A DNA stretch of 64,000 bases, taken from assembly GCA_024734555.1 (NCBI GenBank), contig JANPWX010000031.1:383102-447101 (forward strand), in the 5' to 3' direction. A model generated the notes under the pieces. The model saw only the letters and a program-made list of their open reading frames with translations, was not told the origin of the DNA and made no database searches. The stretch is from Trochalopteron elliotii (taxonomy: Eukaryota > Chordata > Aves > Passeriformes > Leiothrichidae). How positions within the stretch are numbered: the stretch's first letter is position 1; each line of letters opens with the position of its first letter. Made by a program: the position numbers and the translations under genes. Shown piece after piece: positions 13,157 through 25,162 of the stretch.

Positions 13157-13712
13157 TGTCATAATTTAACTTCAATTAGTAACCAAGTACCACACAGTTG
13201 GTCCCTCCCTCACCAGCAGGACTGGGGAGAGAATCAAAACTGTAGAAACAGAAAACTCACGAGTTGTGAAAAAAGCAGTTCAATAGGTAAAGCGAAAGCC
13301 ATGCGCAGGAGAAAAGCAAACCAAGGAATTCTTTCACTATATCCTGTGGGCAGACTGGTATTCAGCCATCTCCAGGAAAGAAAGGCTTGGGAAGTGATTT
13401 CAAAAGACAAATGCCATCACTCTAAATGTCCTCCCTTCTTCCCTCCTCCCCCCATTTTATATACTGAGCATGATATCATATGGTCTGGAATATTCCTTTG
13501 GTCAGTTGGGATTACCTCTCCCATCTGTGTCTCCTCCCTTGCATCCCCAGCTCTCTCACCACTGTGGCTGTACACAGAGTAGAAAAGGCCTTGGCTCTGT
13601 GCAAGTCCTGCTCAGCAATAACAAAAACATCTCTGTATTACCAACCCTGTGTTCAGCACAAATCCAAAATATAACCCTATACTAGCCACTGTGAGGAAAA
13701 AATAACACTACG
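13157..13712 (-). mobile_element. Avian endogenous retrovirus LTR, nearly full length
   Basis: This is a longer copy of the LTR family seen at 8974-9290, also antisense. On the minus strand it reads as an LTR. A near-5' block is shared with the other copy (plus-strand GCACAAATCCAAAATATAAC at about 13657-13676). A TATA box, TATATAAAA, lies at 13463-13455. A poly(A)-signal-like site lies at about 13284-13279 and reads ATTGAA here instead of an AATAAA/ATTAAA form. The right end on the plus strand begins at TTGTCATAATTTAAC near 13157, matching the TTGTGGTTTAACC start of the other copy with several substitutions. The expected last 20 or so bases on the 13712 side, a CCAGCCAAAACC-type block, are absent and replaced by a different LTR terminus. 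Frames over this region, including 146 codons at 13142-13582, are LTR sequence and not genes. Confidence 0.82.
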
Positions 13713-13714
13713 TC

Positions 13715-14000
13715 TGTCGCTAGATGGACACAAAAAGGACACTCACACTGTCAGGAGTCAGGGCAAAAAAGAAAGAATTTTATTTGGGATTTCGATTTAT
13801 ATAGTTTTTGGAGTTTGATCAGGGATTGGAGGATGAGGTCACCACCTCTCCGACCCCACTGGTCAAACTAGAAGTCCATCAGTTGTCCCTCCTACAGAAA
13901 GGAATGCACAGTTTTCAAAACATCACTTTTTGTTTACCTAAAAGTCTGTGAGAAACTCCACTACAAAAATGCAAACATCAGAAGGCTGAAAAAGATCAGG
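13715..14000 (-). mobile_element. Second, different LTR abutting the first (far end uncertain)
   Basis: Read on the minus strand, this has a compact LTR core. A TATA box, TATATAAAT, lies at 13803-13795. A canonical AATAAA poly(A) signal at 13784-13779 follows closely, then a T-rich stretch, and the element appears to end in CTAGCGACA at 13715 (plus strand TGTCGCTAG). The short TATA-to-AATAAA distance fits retroviruses with a very short R region. The upstream U3 block, plus strand CACTGGTCAAACTAGAAG near 13858, is a pattern I associate with avian ERV LTRs. The left limit (about 14000) is a guess. A CAGCCAAACCCTGAGCA stretch near 14007 might be the displaced end of the first LTR, which would make this a nested insertion. 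Confidence 0.6.
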
Positions 14001-14289
14001 GTGATGTATGTCAGCCAAACCCTGAGCATTCCACCTTCTATTCAGTACCATTTACATCATGCCCAGGTCCCATTGTATTCAAAACCATCTTTTTAACCAA
14101 ATCCCTCCTTCCCATCCTTTGATATTATACATAGACATTGTTGCCTTAAGTTTAAGGACCACCTCTACAGAGTGTCCGTGAAATGGCCACAAATGTCCTC
14201 AAAATGTTCATTGAGTTAATTTAGTCCATGACTTTGGGCTCCATCTGTTATGGTGTTCACTCTGGACTGGAGAGGTGGTGTGTGTGAGG

Positions 14290-14605
14290 AGTTACTGGGC
14301 ACCAAACCAGCTCAGGCTCCTCCTCCATTAGTTGGTGGTTCCTGTTATGGTGATTCCTGTAACACACAACTCACGTCATGGACTACAACAACTTGAAGGC
14401 ATATCCATTACAAACTCCACCCCTGGCTCTTTCTGGTTTAAAATTGCAGCAAACTACTCCCCTTTTCTCCGGCTTGGCTGCAGCAAGGGCTTCCTGCTGG
14501 AATCCACCATTGTTATAGTCCAACCCATAGTCTTCCATGGGCTCCATGAACACAGCTACCTCACCATGGTCTGCACAAGGCTGCCATGACTTAAATTGTG
14601 TGTTA
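14290..14605 (-). mobile_element. LTR-like fragment, weak match
   Basis: The segment holds CTCACCATGGTCTGCACAAG near 14560, TTCCATGGGCTCCATG near 14530 and GGCTGCAGCAAGGGC near 14476. Repeated units of the type 'CACCATGG..TGCA' and 'CCATGGGCT' are typical of the long, internally repetitive avian LTR whose other end is recognisable at 31776. The match is partial and the order is not fully conserved, so this is tentative. Its position directly beside two other LTRs raises the likelihood. Confidence 0.35.
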
Positions 14606-14705
14606 CAGAAATTGCCACAGCAGGAAGCTCTTCTCTGTGTGGTTGTATCAATTCAGAGCCTTATCTTGGAGCAGATTTTGATTATAAAGAAGACTGACCA
14701 AAAAA

Positions 14706-14718
14706 GGGGGGGGGGGGG
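14706..14718. repeat. G13 mononucleotide run
   Basis: A pure run of 13 G follows A-rich sequence. Such runs are prone to length polymorphism and sequencing error. It is too isolated to form an intramolecular G-quadruplex with separate tracts. Confidence 0.7.
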
Positions 14719-14719
14719 A

Positions 14720-17700
14720 AGAAAATAAGACAATGATTTTGCTTAAACACAATGCAAAAAAAAATCGTTAGGAGACAAGGATCCTATGTTGACAGCAGAT
14801 GAATGAGTGGATAGGCAGTATGAAATAGATCTCAATTTTCTTTCACTTGGGGGTTATAATCCTGTAATCTTGACAGCCAAGGCCAAAAGATCTGTCTGTG
14901 AGAATCAGCTTTCTAGCAGATGGGAACCTTAGTGTTACTTATTGTGGGAAAAATGATTGAGAATGTCAAGAAGATAAAAGAAATTTTAACCTGAAGAGAC
15001 AGGGCATAAAACAGAAGCCTAAAATGAAAACAAAAGGAAAGAAATTAATTTAAACCCAAATAACAAATGGTTGAGTTGAGTCCAGATGTGGGTGTGTGTC
15101 GCAGTCAGTCACCACAGATTCTGAGGTTTTAGTTCTATGTTATCATTTGTCATATGGACAATAGTTCATTGGGAAAGAGATCTTGTAGAGATCCATAGGG
15201 TCCTGGAAGTGCATTGGAAAAAGCTGCTCACTGGCTTCAGAATGAGGGAAATCAGGTACAATAAAGTACATAGCATGGTACTTTCAAGTCACAGAGTAAG
15301 AAAGTGTGTATTTGAGGCAAGATGTTGTGGATTAATTTTTACTTCGGGTCAATAACTGAATGAATGGCTTCATGGGAGAAAAAGCCCATAAGAACTGCTA
15401 AACATAAAAGCAGGTAGAGTCCTAGGTGGAAATTGTTGAAGTCTGTCAGAGTGGTCTGGAGAAGTATTTGCATGCCCTTGTTTTAAACCCCTCGCCAGGC
15501 ATTTGCTGAAGTTTTTCTTTGAGTCTTCCGTGCTAATAGATTGTATCCAACAGTGGATAGGGGCATTTTCTGTTCTAATGACATTGAACCTTCTATTCCC
15601 TGTGTGAAAAGGTAAATATGTAAATACACATTCACTTTTGAAGCATTTTTATCTTGTTCAGAAAATCAATATGTGAGCTATTCCTTAATCACAAAAGCTA
15701 CTGCAGAGTAAGGTATTTGTCATTAAACAAAATTATTTGATTTTAAAAAGATTTTGATAGTGTTGATTTTCAAGATTGTCAACAGTGTCTAAAGTGTGTG
15801 TTATGTAAATATTTACAAGTCGTGTAGGAAATTAGGATATGGAAAACTGAAGGGAAAAGCTCCCAAACCCAAAACAGAACTTCAGCAAAAGTTGAGTTAT
15901 TTTCCATATGTCAACAGAGGTGCAGGGGTAAAAAAAATTATGTTGCAGCTTTGCCCTTATCACTCTCCTCAAAGACTTTGAAGCTGCCCGTGAAAGAATA
16001 CGATTCAAAATAGTAGCAATTACATTAATTTCATTACTAAAAGATCAAGGTCACAACAACAGCAATTACCTGCAATTTTCCATTCCTCCAATTATATTAT
16101 TACCAAAATGAACACTTGCTAACTACAATAAAGCTTTCAGGGGCACTAAAGTGATTTTTTTTTTCATTTCAACATGCTTGCTAATTATGTCAGGACTTCA
16201 GTGTAATGTGATTACTATTGCCTTGGTCTCATCAGAATGAGAGTAGGTAGATAATGCTGGCTTCTTCTAGGCTTCATCTACACACTACTTTTAACCCAGT
16301 ACAACTACTAAGATTAGGAACACTATATTTCACTGAAATATTTATATCACTATATATCCTAGTAGAATAAAACATTGGGGAATTAACTATATTAGCATGG
16401 GTATGTTTATACCAGTTCAATAGGGTCCAAAATAAGCAGTTGTACAGTTTTGTGACCCAGTGTAAATAGAAGCAGAAAAATGTTATGTCTCTGATCCTGC
16501 TATGTTGGTGGAAGAAATTACCCCATCTTGTGGCTAGTCACCTGGATCTGCCAGCAGCGTATTTTTCATGAGCATTCCCTAAATTGCTTCAGGCAGAATC
16601 AGCCAGTGTCAGGAAGAGAATTTAAAGTGACCTGGCAGTTTTTGCCTGCAATGACTCAGGACGGCTGCTTGCCTGGTTTAAGTGATAACTTCAGCACAGG
16701 GACATTCACACCAGCTGTTGAAATCAGTTGTTTCTTTCATTGGCAAGAATGGATTTGTAGTGCATGTCCACAGCCTTTTAGCTGTGTTGCATTCTAGTGG
16801 AGATAAGGCTTTACCCATACTGAATTTATGCTAACAAATGCACAATTTCAGATGAATCTCCCACTACAGACAGCCACGGTCCAGAACATTTTCCAGCCTC
16901 ATCTTGTAATAAAATACATGTTTTGCTTCTGCTGCTATGATAGTGTAGAAATAGGCTATTCCCACAGTTTTACTCTTCTAATAGTTAGAAAGCTTCTCAC
17001 TGCCAGCTTATATTTAGTCATAGCCTGTTAACAGCTCCATGCTCCATGCTCCATGGCCTGTTTACATCCTTTAGCTTAAACAGCTCTCTGCTCACATTGG
17101 CATCTATTTCCCAGAGTTATCTGTGTAAAGCAATCACATATCCTCTCAGTCATTCTTTTTAACATAAACCCACTCATAAGTCCCACTGTCTCCAGCCATG
17201 TCCTGCTCCAAATACTCCTCCCTGAATTGCTTTGGGCTGAACTTGTCACTCTTGAACATCAGTATCAAAACTGCCTGTAATAAACAATATTTTTCTGTGT
17301 GCCTTTACTGCGTATAACTTTGGTGTTTCATCTAGAAACATTTGTCCCAAAACATTCTTGATAGCTTTTGAATTTATTACAGCTGAATCATTGTAGTGTC
17401 TCATTGTCACCCAATTATCTATGGATAACTTGTTTCTAGCATACAGCAGAATTCTTTTTTACTCCTGAATGCATGACTTTGTACTCTGTCCTTTTATCTT
17501 CTACTTTGCTCCCAGAGGACTTTCAGTTTTTCTTTTGTGATATTCCAATTTTTCTCTGTATTGACATTTTCTCTCAACCAGTGCTGGCAGTGAATTTCAT
17601 TAGCACATTTCTCGTGTCAAAATAATTATTGATTTTTTTAAAATGCTGCTAGGACATGTACCTGTCCCTTCTCTTCAGCATGATCACTTCTTATTTCTTC

Positions 17701-20700
17701 ATTAACCAGTTCTTATAATTGTCAGGGAACCAAATTCTTCAGCCTATATAGTTTGACTATACCAAAGTGGCCTAATAAGAATAGTTCTCTGGTATGGTGC
17801 ATTTTAAAAGAAAATGCATTTATATTTACACACAGAGATTGCATTAGGTAAGACAACAATAAAACTATGAGCAAAACTAGTGGACTTTACAGGTGGCAAA
17901 AGAGGAGTGCTTGGAGCTGCCATTGGGTAAAGAATGTCAAAACATAGTGAAGGGCTGCTGGTCTCTTGGGAGTCTCTAAGGCTAAAATTACTAAACAAGG
18001 TTGCAAATCAGACAATTATGCCAACGGGAATAGAGCAAAGATGAGTGGGTTGGTTGGTTGGAGAGAGGGCAACAGGAGAAAGGGAACATGAGGAAAACCC
18101 AATAATGTGATAATCTGTCAGCTGGAGAGTATCTGCTGAGCAGCCCTGTGGTCGAGCAGCAGGGCCCTGGCAGGACGGTAAACTGAGGGTGGGATGATGC
18201 AGAGTGTTAGACTTGCTTCTGCAGTTGGGCATTTCCTTGTAATAGGCATCCCTTTTTAAAAGGGTCAATAACAACATCACTTTGATTGTTTTGTGTTTCT
18301 GTTTTTTTAATTTTTTCCCCAAAAAAACATTGACCTCTGGGGGACATTGAACATTTATTTATGAGCTTGGTTCCCACACCTGACTGGGTGGATAGGACTG
18401 GGCTCCTATCCTCTTGGGGTCTGCAGTTAGCTACTGTCATACACCTCTTCATGTTGTAGCGCTTTCTTTTAGGATGTTCTTGTGTGAGAGAATATGTATT
18501 TGTATTCCTTTTGGGTTTTTATTGAGCAGAATCTAAAACTATCTAATATCATTCCCATTCTGTCTGTTAATGAGTCACTTCATCCTTCAATGTACTGCGA
18601 GCTTGAAAAATATTTATCTGGAATTTGTATCTTTTAATAAATTACACACTTATGGAAGAAGTTTTGGGTATTTTATTCCCTTTTAAATTTATTTATTTTT
18701 TTAATTATCATGAGCTAAATGCTAGTGACTAGTGGTAATTCCACTGGCCAGAAAACATAAACAATAATTTATATGAAGTTACAATTGTGAACAATATATC
18801 AACATCAGGAGCTGGTGTAATAGGATAATTCAGTTGTGATGTTTAATAGTTTAAACAAAACCCATGATAGTGGGTAACACTAGCGATAAAAGTGATGGAT
18901 ACTGTAAGGTAAGACTAAGAAACAGAACTGAATTACATTAGACAGCACAGTTCATTGAATAGTGTGTCCTGTGATTATATTGCCATTATACACATAAGCT
19001 GGATTTGAGCCCAGATAATTTGTGTGTTATCTTTGATATTTAATGACATCTAAATGTCAAGCTGCAGCTCTTCTGTACTTTATTAGCCAACTGCGTACAC
19101 TATTTTTTCCTCTAATGAGGTTTTTTTTTCACCAGTTCTTTCATTAGATATTTTCATTTGGAAAGAGAAGGGAAGAACTTGGGAAAACTTGTTTGTGATG
19201 TTGCTTTTAACTAATGTGGCAACATGCCATTAGAGAATTTTTCAGTTCCTAAGAAAGTGAGTTTATATCTATTAGAAACAGTTTGGAAAATTAGTAATTT
19301 ACACACATCAACAAGTCTACACATCTGTAATTTGTGGAGAGAAAGACCATCCATCAGAGATGTGAAATGATTTTCGTGATGGCCTAATAACATTGACTGC
19401 CAGTAGTTAAAGCTTTATCTCTACCGGAGAAAAGTAAAAACTTATTTTTGTGTCAAATTTTTACATGCTTTTTTGCATCAAAATAGTGAATCTCTGTAAA
19501 ATCCGAGAAGAAAGGTACTGTAGTTTATTTACATTGATGTAGCTGCTAAAACCTGATATAAGTACCTCAGTGTAATCTCCAATAAGTTTTTAAATCAAGA
19601 TAATTCTCTTGATGCAGGAAACACACCTTTATTTTATGAAAGACTAACCCAAGTTAGTATAAAGAGGTTTTTAAAGTGTGGATGAAGGTTGAAATCTTTT
19701 TACCTTTCAAAGTGATATTCTAGCAAAACTTTCCAAGGGAAAGTTACAACTTATGGAAGGACAGGATAATTTCAGCCTTTGTATAGTGACTAACTTCAGG
19801 TTATTGCCTATTTACAGTTTGCTCTGTACAAAGGTTTCCAAAGGCACTTGGCACACAGGTCTGTACTTGTATTAGGATTTAGCAATTATTAGTGACAGCT
19901 TGTTTATCTATGGCACTTCTGAAATCTCTTGCTCACTCTCTGTCTGCAGCTGACAGCTCTTCAAGTCTCTTTGAAGAAGATACACATACTCACTTTTAGT
20001 TTAACCCTGCAGAAATTGAGGAATAGATAGAAACTTGATTACAGTTTGTTTTCCAAAAAGTATGAGTGTAAATGATAGAAACCTATACTGCAATGATTGA
20101 TTGCCTACAAAGTTCTAGACATTCTGAATCTCCTGGGAGGTAGCTTAGGTGAAATAAATAATAAAGATATTTCTCCAGGAATCATCTTACTGAGGAAAGC
20201 TCAATTTTTATAATGATGGAAAGTATCTTATGTATATGCCAGTTTGGATCTCCCATAAGATTAATTAAAAAAAAACCCAAAACCTGAGAAAGATCACACT
20301 TAAAGAATAACACTGGAAGAGGATATGAGAGCCATGTGGATTTGTGACTAGGAAGATATCCCTGCACTGTAAGAAGATTCCAAACAGAGTAACATTTTGG
20401 TAATGAATTCTATTATAAATGATAATGCAATAAAAAATCGCATTACAATCCTGAAAAACCCTGTGATATCACCCCCAATCTTGCACACAAAACTGAAGGG
20501 AAATAGACTTGTAGCAAACATATGGAAAAATGCAGTAACCCTGCAAATTAACTCTGTGCCAAGTTACTGCTGTACAGGCCCTGTGCAAGCTTTTCTGACT
20601 TCATGTTTGGATTTGTGAGAGTGCTGCTGTGTATAAACTGTATCTGAAATCTGCAATGCACTCTGCAGTTATGGATTTGTTAAAGGGAACATACACTCAT

Positions 20701-23700
20701 TCCCATCACCATTATAGCATGAAACACATCAGGGAACACATCACGCTTTCAATAAGAGCTACTATGAAATACAATGCAATCTTCATTTTTACTGGTAGCA
20801 CGAAAGGTCAATAGAAGTGGTGTGCTACACTGAAAGGTGCTACTGACTTATGCCCAAGCTGCTGATTTGAAAAGTATTCAGAATTTGGTGGAAAAATGCT
20901 GCTTGGATTTTTTTTAATTCTGACATCTAAAGATTCAAGGCTTCTTTGAATTGCAACGAAACTGTGTAGAAGGTGCACAGTCACCTTTCTTTTAAATGCC
21001 AGGCTATTTCAAAGGGAGTTGTTGAGCTTGGAGAAGAAAGGTGAGACCTGGAATGTTTTACTAGTCTGCAATCAGAAGGAGATGGAGAAAGATGTTCATG
21101 ACAGCACAAAGGTCCTTGACCAGGGTGGTGCCATATCGCAGTTCTACACTCCTCTCTGGTTTCTTCTCTGGATGAGGCAATGGATTTTGCACTCTGACAA
21201 GTTCTACAATCTAACACCAAGCTGTGTGCCACTAATAACAAATCTAAAGAGGTTTGCTCCTCCCTAACAGTTTCATTCAGACAAAAATCTAGTAATTTGC
21301 AAATTTGACAGAAGTTGTTAACTAAGTCTGCAAACAAAATTCAAGTGTAAGAAACCTGTTAATCTAAATAATGGGAGATTGGTAGAAAGCATATAGAAAA
21401 GTCTTCAAAGTTATTGGAATATCATTTGTAATTTACACATTATAGAAGTGAATCTGTGTAAGTATTTTGGCTCAAGTAACTACAGACACAGCTTGCTGTA
21501 AGTTCTAGAGGTAGAAGAATTCCACACAGTCATTCCTCATGTCCCTGTCTTTTGATCCAGCTAGGTGACAAATTGCACACTGGAACCCTCACTTACGCCT
21601 TTAAAGGTCATCTGCCCCCAGAGCTATTGATGATAAAGTCACATGAGTAAAATTGAACAAGTCGGGGGGAGGTGGAGAGACATCAGCATGCACAAAGAGT
21701 GAATAGGGATAAATAACCCTTTTAGGTTGGAAGGTTTTTCTGCAATGTTGAGTTATTATTGTATTCACTTTGCAACACTAATCAACACTAGCTAGACAGG
21801 AAATCAAAGTGCTTAGTGCTCACGGGGTAAACATGTGGATTTGTATCAAACTGCAGCACTTACTTCCTAGCTAAACCAGATTGCCCCCCTTGAGCTATTT
21901 TCAAAATGCATCAGCAAGAAGGAGGTTATGTAAAAAGGCCTTAAACCATATGTTACCAGGTTGTACCCACTTGCATCAAATGCTTTAAGACTGATTGTAG
22001 ATGTCTGTGCACTGTACACAACACTTGTATGAAATTAATTTTTGCCAAATAGGACTGAATAACCTCTCACCAACTCCTAATGACAGAAGCTGATATATAA
22101 TGTATGCTGGTTTTTTATTTTGCTGATTGAATTAGAAGGGAAAAGAACACCTGTATATAAAGCAAACATTTCCCTGCCGTGGAAGAACAAGAGTTTAGTG
22201 GATTCTTTCCAAGTATATTCAGTGGACTGCATATGGAAACGTGAGAAAACTAATTTCCAAGATCAAATATTTGCCTAAATTATGAAGTCAGTGCTCAGCA
22301 GAGCAAGCTAGGACAAGATTGTGAGATAGCTAGGGTCAGGCTATCTGCTATTCATTTCCTCTTGATGGCTGATGCTAAACATTACCTAAGGAGTGCTGGT
22401 TATTGTTTTGTCTGTAATTGCTAATGATCAATTTCAAATAACTGGGCCAATAACTGGATAAATTCTTTCATATTGATTGTAAATATTCTAAAGTCTTCAT
22501 CCTATCTGTATTTACTTTTTAGCTCTGATCTATTTTCTGCCCTATTATTTCTGCTCTGTGGCATTGAAATTTCAGCAAAGTTTTAGGCTATTTTTCTGAA
22601 GTTTTACAGGTGAGTTTTTAAAATACGTTATTTGTGTTCGAGGGTTTTTTAAAACCTATTAAAGAAACTACTATATTTCAGCTGTGTGTTAGATAAAATA
22701 ATCTCAAATTATGTGTATAGGCTGGGCAGCTGTAACACAAAGTCAATCAATTCCCAAGAAATTGTGTTTTGTTTTGATGTGGTTGCCTAGCTGCAGGGAG
22801 GTGAAGACAGAGCATTTTTGGAGTGTTTTGTCTGTTTGGTTTGGTTTGTTTTTGTTTTTCTCTCTCCATCTTTTTCATTTTATACTGCTATTTTCTAAGT
22901 AAGCCGTATTTCTTTTCCAGATGTATATCAAAACTTGCAGGATATTGTAACCCTCAAAATGTGTGGACAGGGCTGCTTTGGTTTTATTTGAAGCAAATTT
23001 GTTCAATTTGATTTGAAGTTTGTAATTGCATTAATGTGTTGGAACAGAGTGCGTTTTACAGCTTGTACATTATGCAGTAGTACCTAGAAGGTCAATAAGT
23101 GTCTGATTAACCACTCGGAGTAGAACACCTTTGGCCCTCCATTTCACACAGATACGTGTTCTTTTCCTGATTAATTAAAAAATAGCATCTTTCTTTGACC
23201 GCAAGCTAATTAGGTAATGATACCATTAAAGTGTGGACACTGCATTATTCATCATAAAAATAATTGAATGGGAGAAAGTGAAGTCATAGATTGAATTAAA
23301 AGAGAGAAAACAACGGGGCTGTTATTCTAGATCCTGATTTTGAACATAACTTGCCTCCACAGATTGCCCCCTATGGGCTTCAGAATGGCTACTGATGAAG
23401 AGGAGCAAAACAGCCAATATGAAGCTGGGTATGTTGCATAAATTCAGATGGCTGATATCCCTGACATCCACTTGTGTGGTCTAGATTGGACTTGAAACTA
23501 CCTCTAGAAGCTGCTAAATGAAAAGGTTGCTATTCAGCACGGAGGTATTTCTGCTCCTCTAAAAAAAGCCTCCTCTGTTGTTAAAAAGGAAAAAAATTAC
23601 TACAGAAGATACATTACTTTTCCAAAAGCTACAAGGAGTTATAAGGGAAGTAAGTATAGACATAGAGAAATGAATGTGCTTGAAATTAGGTTTGACTTTA

Positions 23701-25113
23701 GTTTTAGGTTTTCTGATTTATTCAAATAAATACTACTTGTAAGATTTTCTTTTTCTAGCAGGTTTTACAGGGAAATAATTAATTTTCAGAGGTGAAAAGT
23801 TTTTTCACTGGAAATGGTGAACTGATGAGCATTATGCTAGTAAAATACACAGTGCTGCTCAATGCCACTAACTACATTGTAGTTCTGCTGTGGGAAGGTA
23901 TTTGAACATAATGTGAATCAGTAGATTCCTCTCTGACATGAACTGACCTTTCAACATTTCAGCTTAGCTTTGAGATGATCTTAAAAGGAGTGCTGATTAG
24001 CAAAAACTAGCTAATTGCCTATTCAGCTGAGACCTTCAAGTGCTCCTGGTGTATAAGTTGTTCTTTAAGAGGGTTCCATAAATGTGGAATTAATTGTCAA
24101 TCTTAGCTGAGAATGATGTGGGGTTTCTGAAGAGCAATGTATGATGACATCTCTTTCTCCTAAAAAGGACGACCTAAATCCAGGTTGTTTTAGGAAGGAA
24201 AGTGTAGCAATTGGAGAAAACTTTGGATGAATAATTGCAATTAGAGAATTGGTCTTCGTTATTAAAGGAAAGAGAGAACGTCTTAAAATTATCTTCAAGT
24301 ATTTAGTTTAGCCAAATCCTAATTGCTACTACTCTGTTGCTCTCTGACTGTCAGCACACATTAGTCATGTTTGTGATATACATGATCTCTAACTTGTATT
24401 GCCACACCATCTTATCTTTACATATAGACATCTTACAATTAGAGAGGGGTTTCTGATTTCTATGATATATATTTTATGGTAAGTATCGTTCCTTTTGTTT
24501 TGGAAATGGACCCCATGCACAAAGGAACTCTACACTAATGGGAACCAAACCACTCAGAATCCTCCTTTCTTGACTGACTTTCTTGATTTGTTTTCTTGAC
24601 TGACAATATCTTGGATACATCCTGGATGAAATCAACATGGACTCAGTATTTCTTCTTGCATAACAGGTGACTCTTCATACAACCATCTTTTTTAATTGAA
24701 ACACATACACTGCAGACTTATCTTACAGAATGAGAGGAAAATTTTACTGCAGAAAAATTAATCTCCTTCCTTCAATATTTCTTTTAATAGTTTCAAACAT
24801 CATATATCTTAAGAAGAAATGCTCCCAGCCACTGAGATTAACATGCAAGGCTGCTTGTTAAGAATATTCATTCTTCTTTTAAAAATGACACAGAGTGCTA
24901 AAAGGACCTTGTTCTTAATTTTGAAACCCACTAATTTCATTGTGTCTGACACAAAGCAGAACATTTTTGCTATAATTACTGTATAAGTTATTTTTTTCCC
25001 ACAAAGTTGTAATTTTCCTAAAATAAGCTGGACTGCTTCAATTATGTAAATCAAATATCTAGAGAATATGATGACTGCACTGGCAAAACACAATAGAACT
25101 TAACAGGAAGCCA

Positions 25114-25115
<2 letters not shown>
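14720..25115. other. Long non-coding AT-rich stretch
   Basis: Ten kilobases with no recognised gene, RNA or transposon. Open frames are all below about 120 codons and unfamiliar. Small features are a triple GCTCCAT repeat at 17034-17054, a GGTT repeat near 18050-18061, and G/T-rich tracts near 22830-22860. Patches dense in TAAT/ATTA motifs occur at about 16000-16140, 22380-22500 and 23150-23310, and look more like regulatory DNA than like decayed repeats. Confidence 0.55.

Positions 25116-25159
<44 letters not shown>
25116..25159. repeat. (AG)22 microsatellite
   Basis: An uninterrupted AG dinucleotide run of 44 bases. It is a perfect microsatellite, likely to be polymorphic between individuals. 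Confidence 0.97.

Positions 25160-25162
<3 letters not shown>

Noticed and set aside
13142..13582. 146-codon plus-strand open frame
   Set aside because: It lies on the antisense strand of an LTR, and its residues follow the LTR blocks and no protein domain.
8974..13712. A full provirus bounded by the two related LTRs
   Set aside because: The orientations match, but the 3.9 kb between shows no gag, pro, pol or env-like frames, no primer binding site and no polypurine tract that I could see. Two independent LTRs fit better.
20981..21337. 118-codon minus-strand frame overlapping an 82-codon plus-strand frame
   Set aside because: Neither translation resembles a known protein, and frames on both strands point to low stop density and not to coding.
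21600..21625. TTAAAGGTCATCTGCCCCCAG, similar to a CR1 antisense tail
   Set aside because: The match is limited to one block, with no octamer repeat or neighbouring CR1 blocks.
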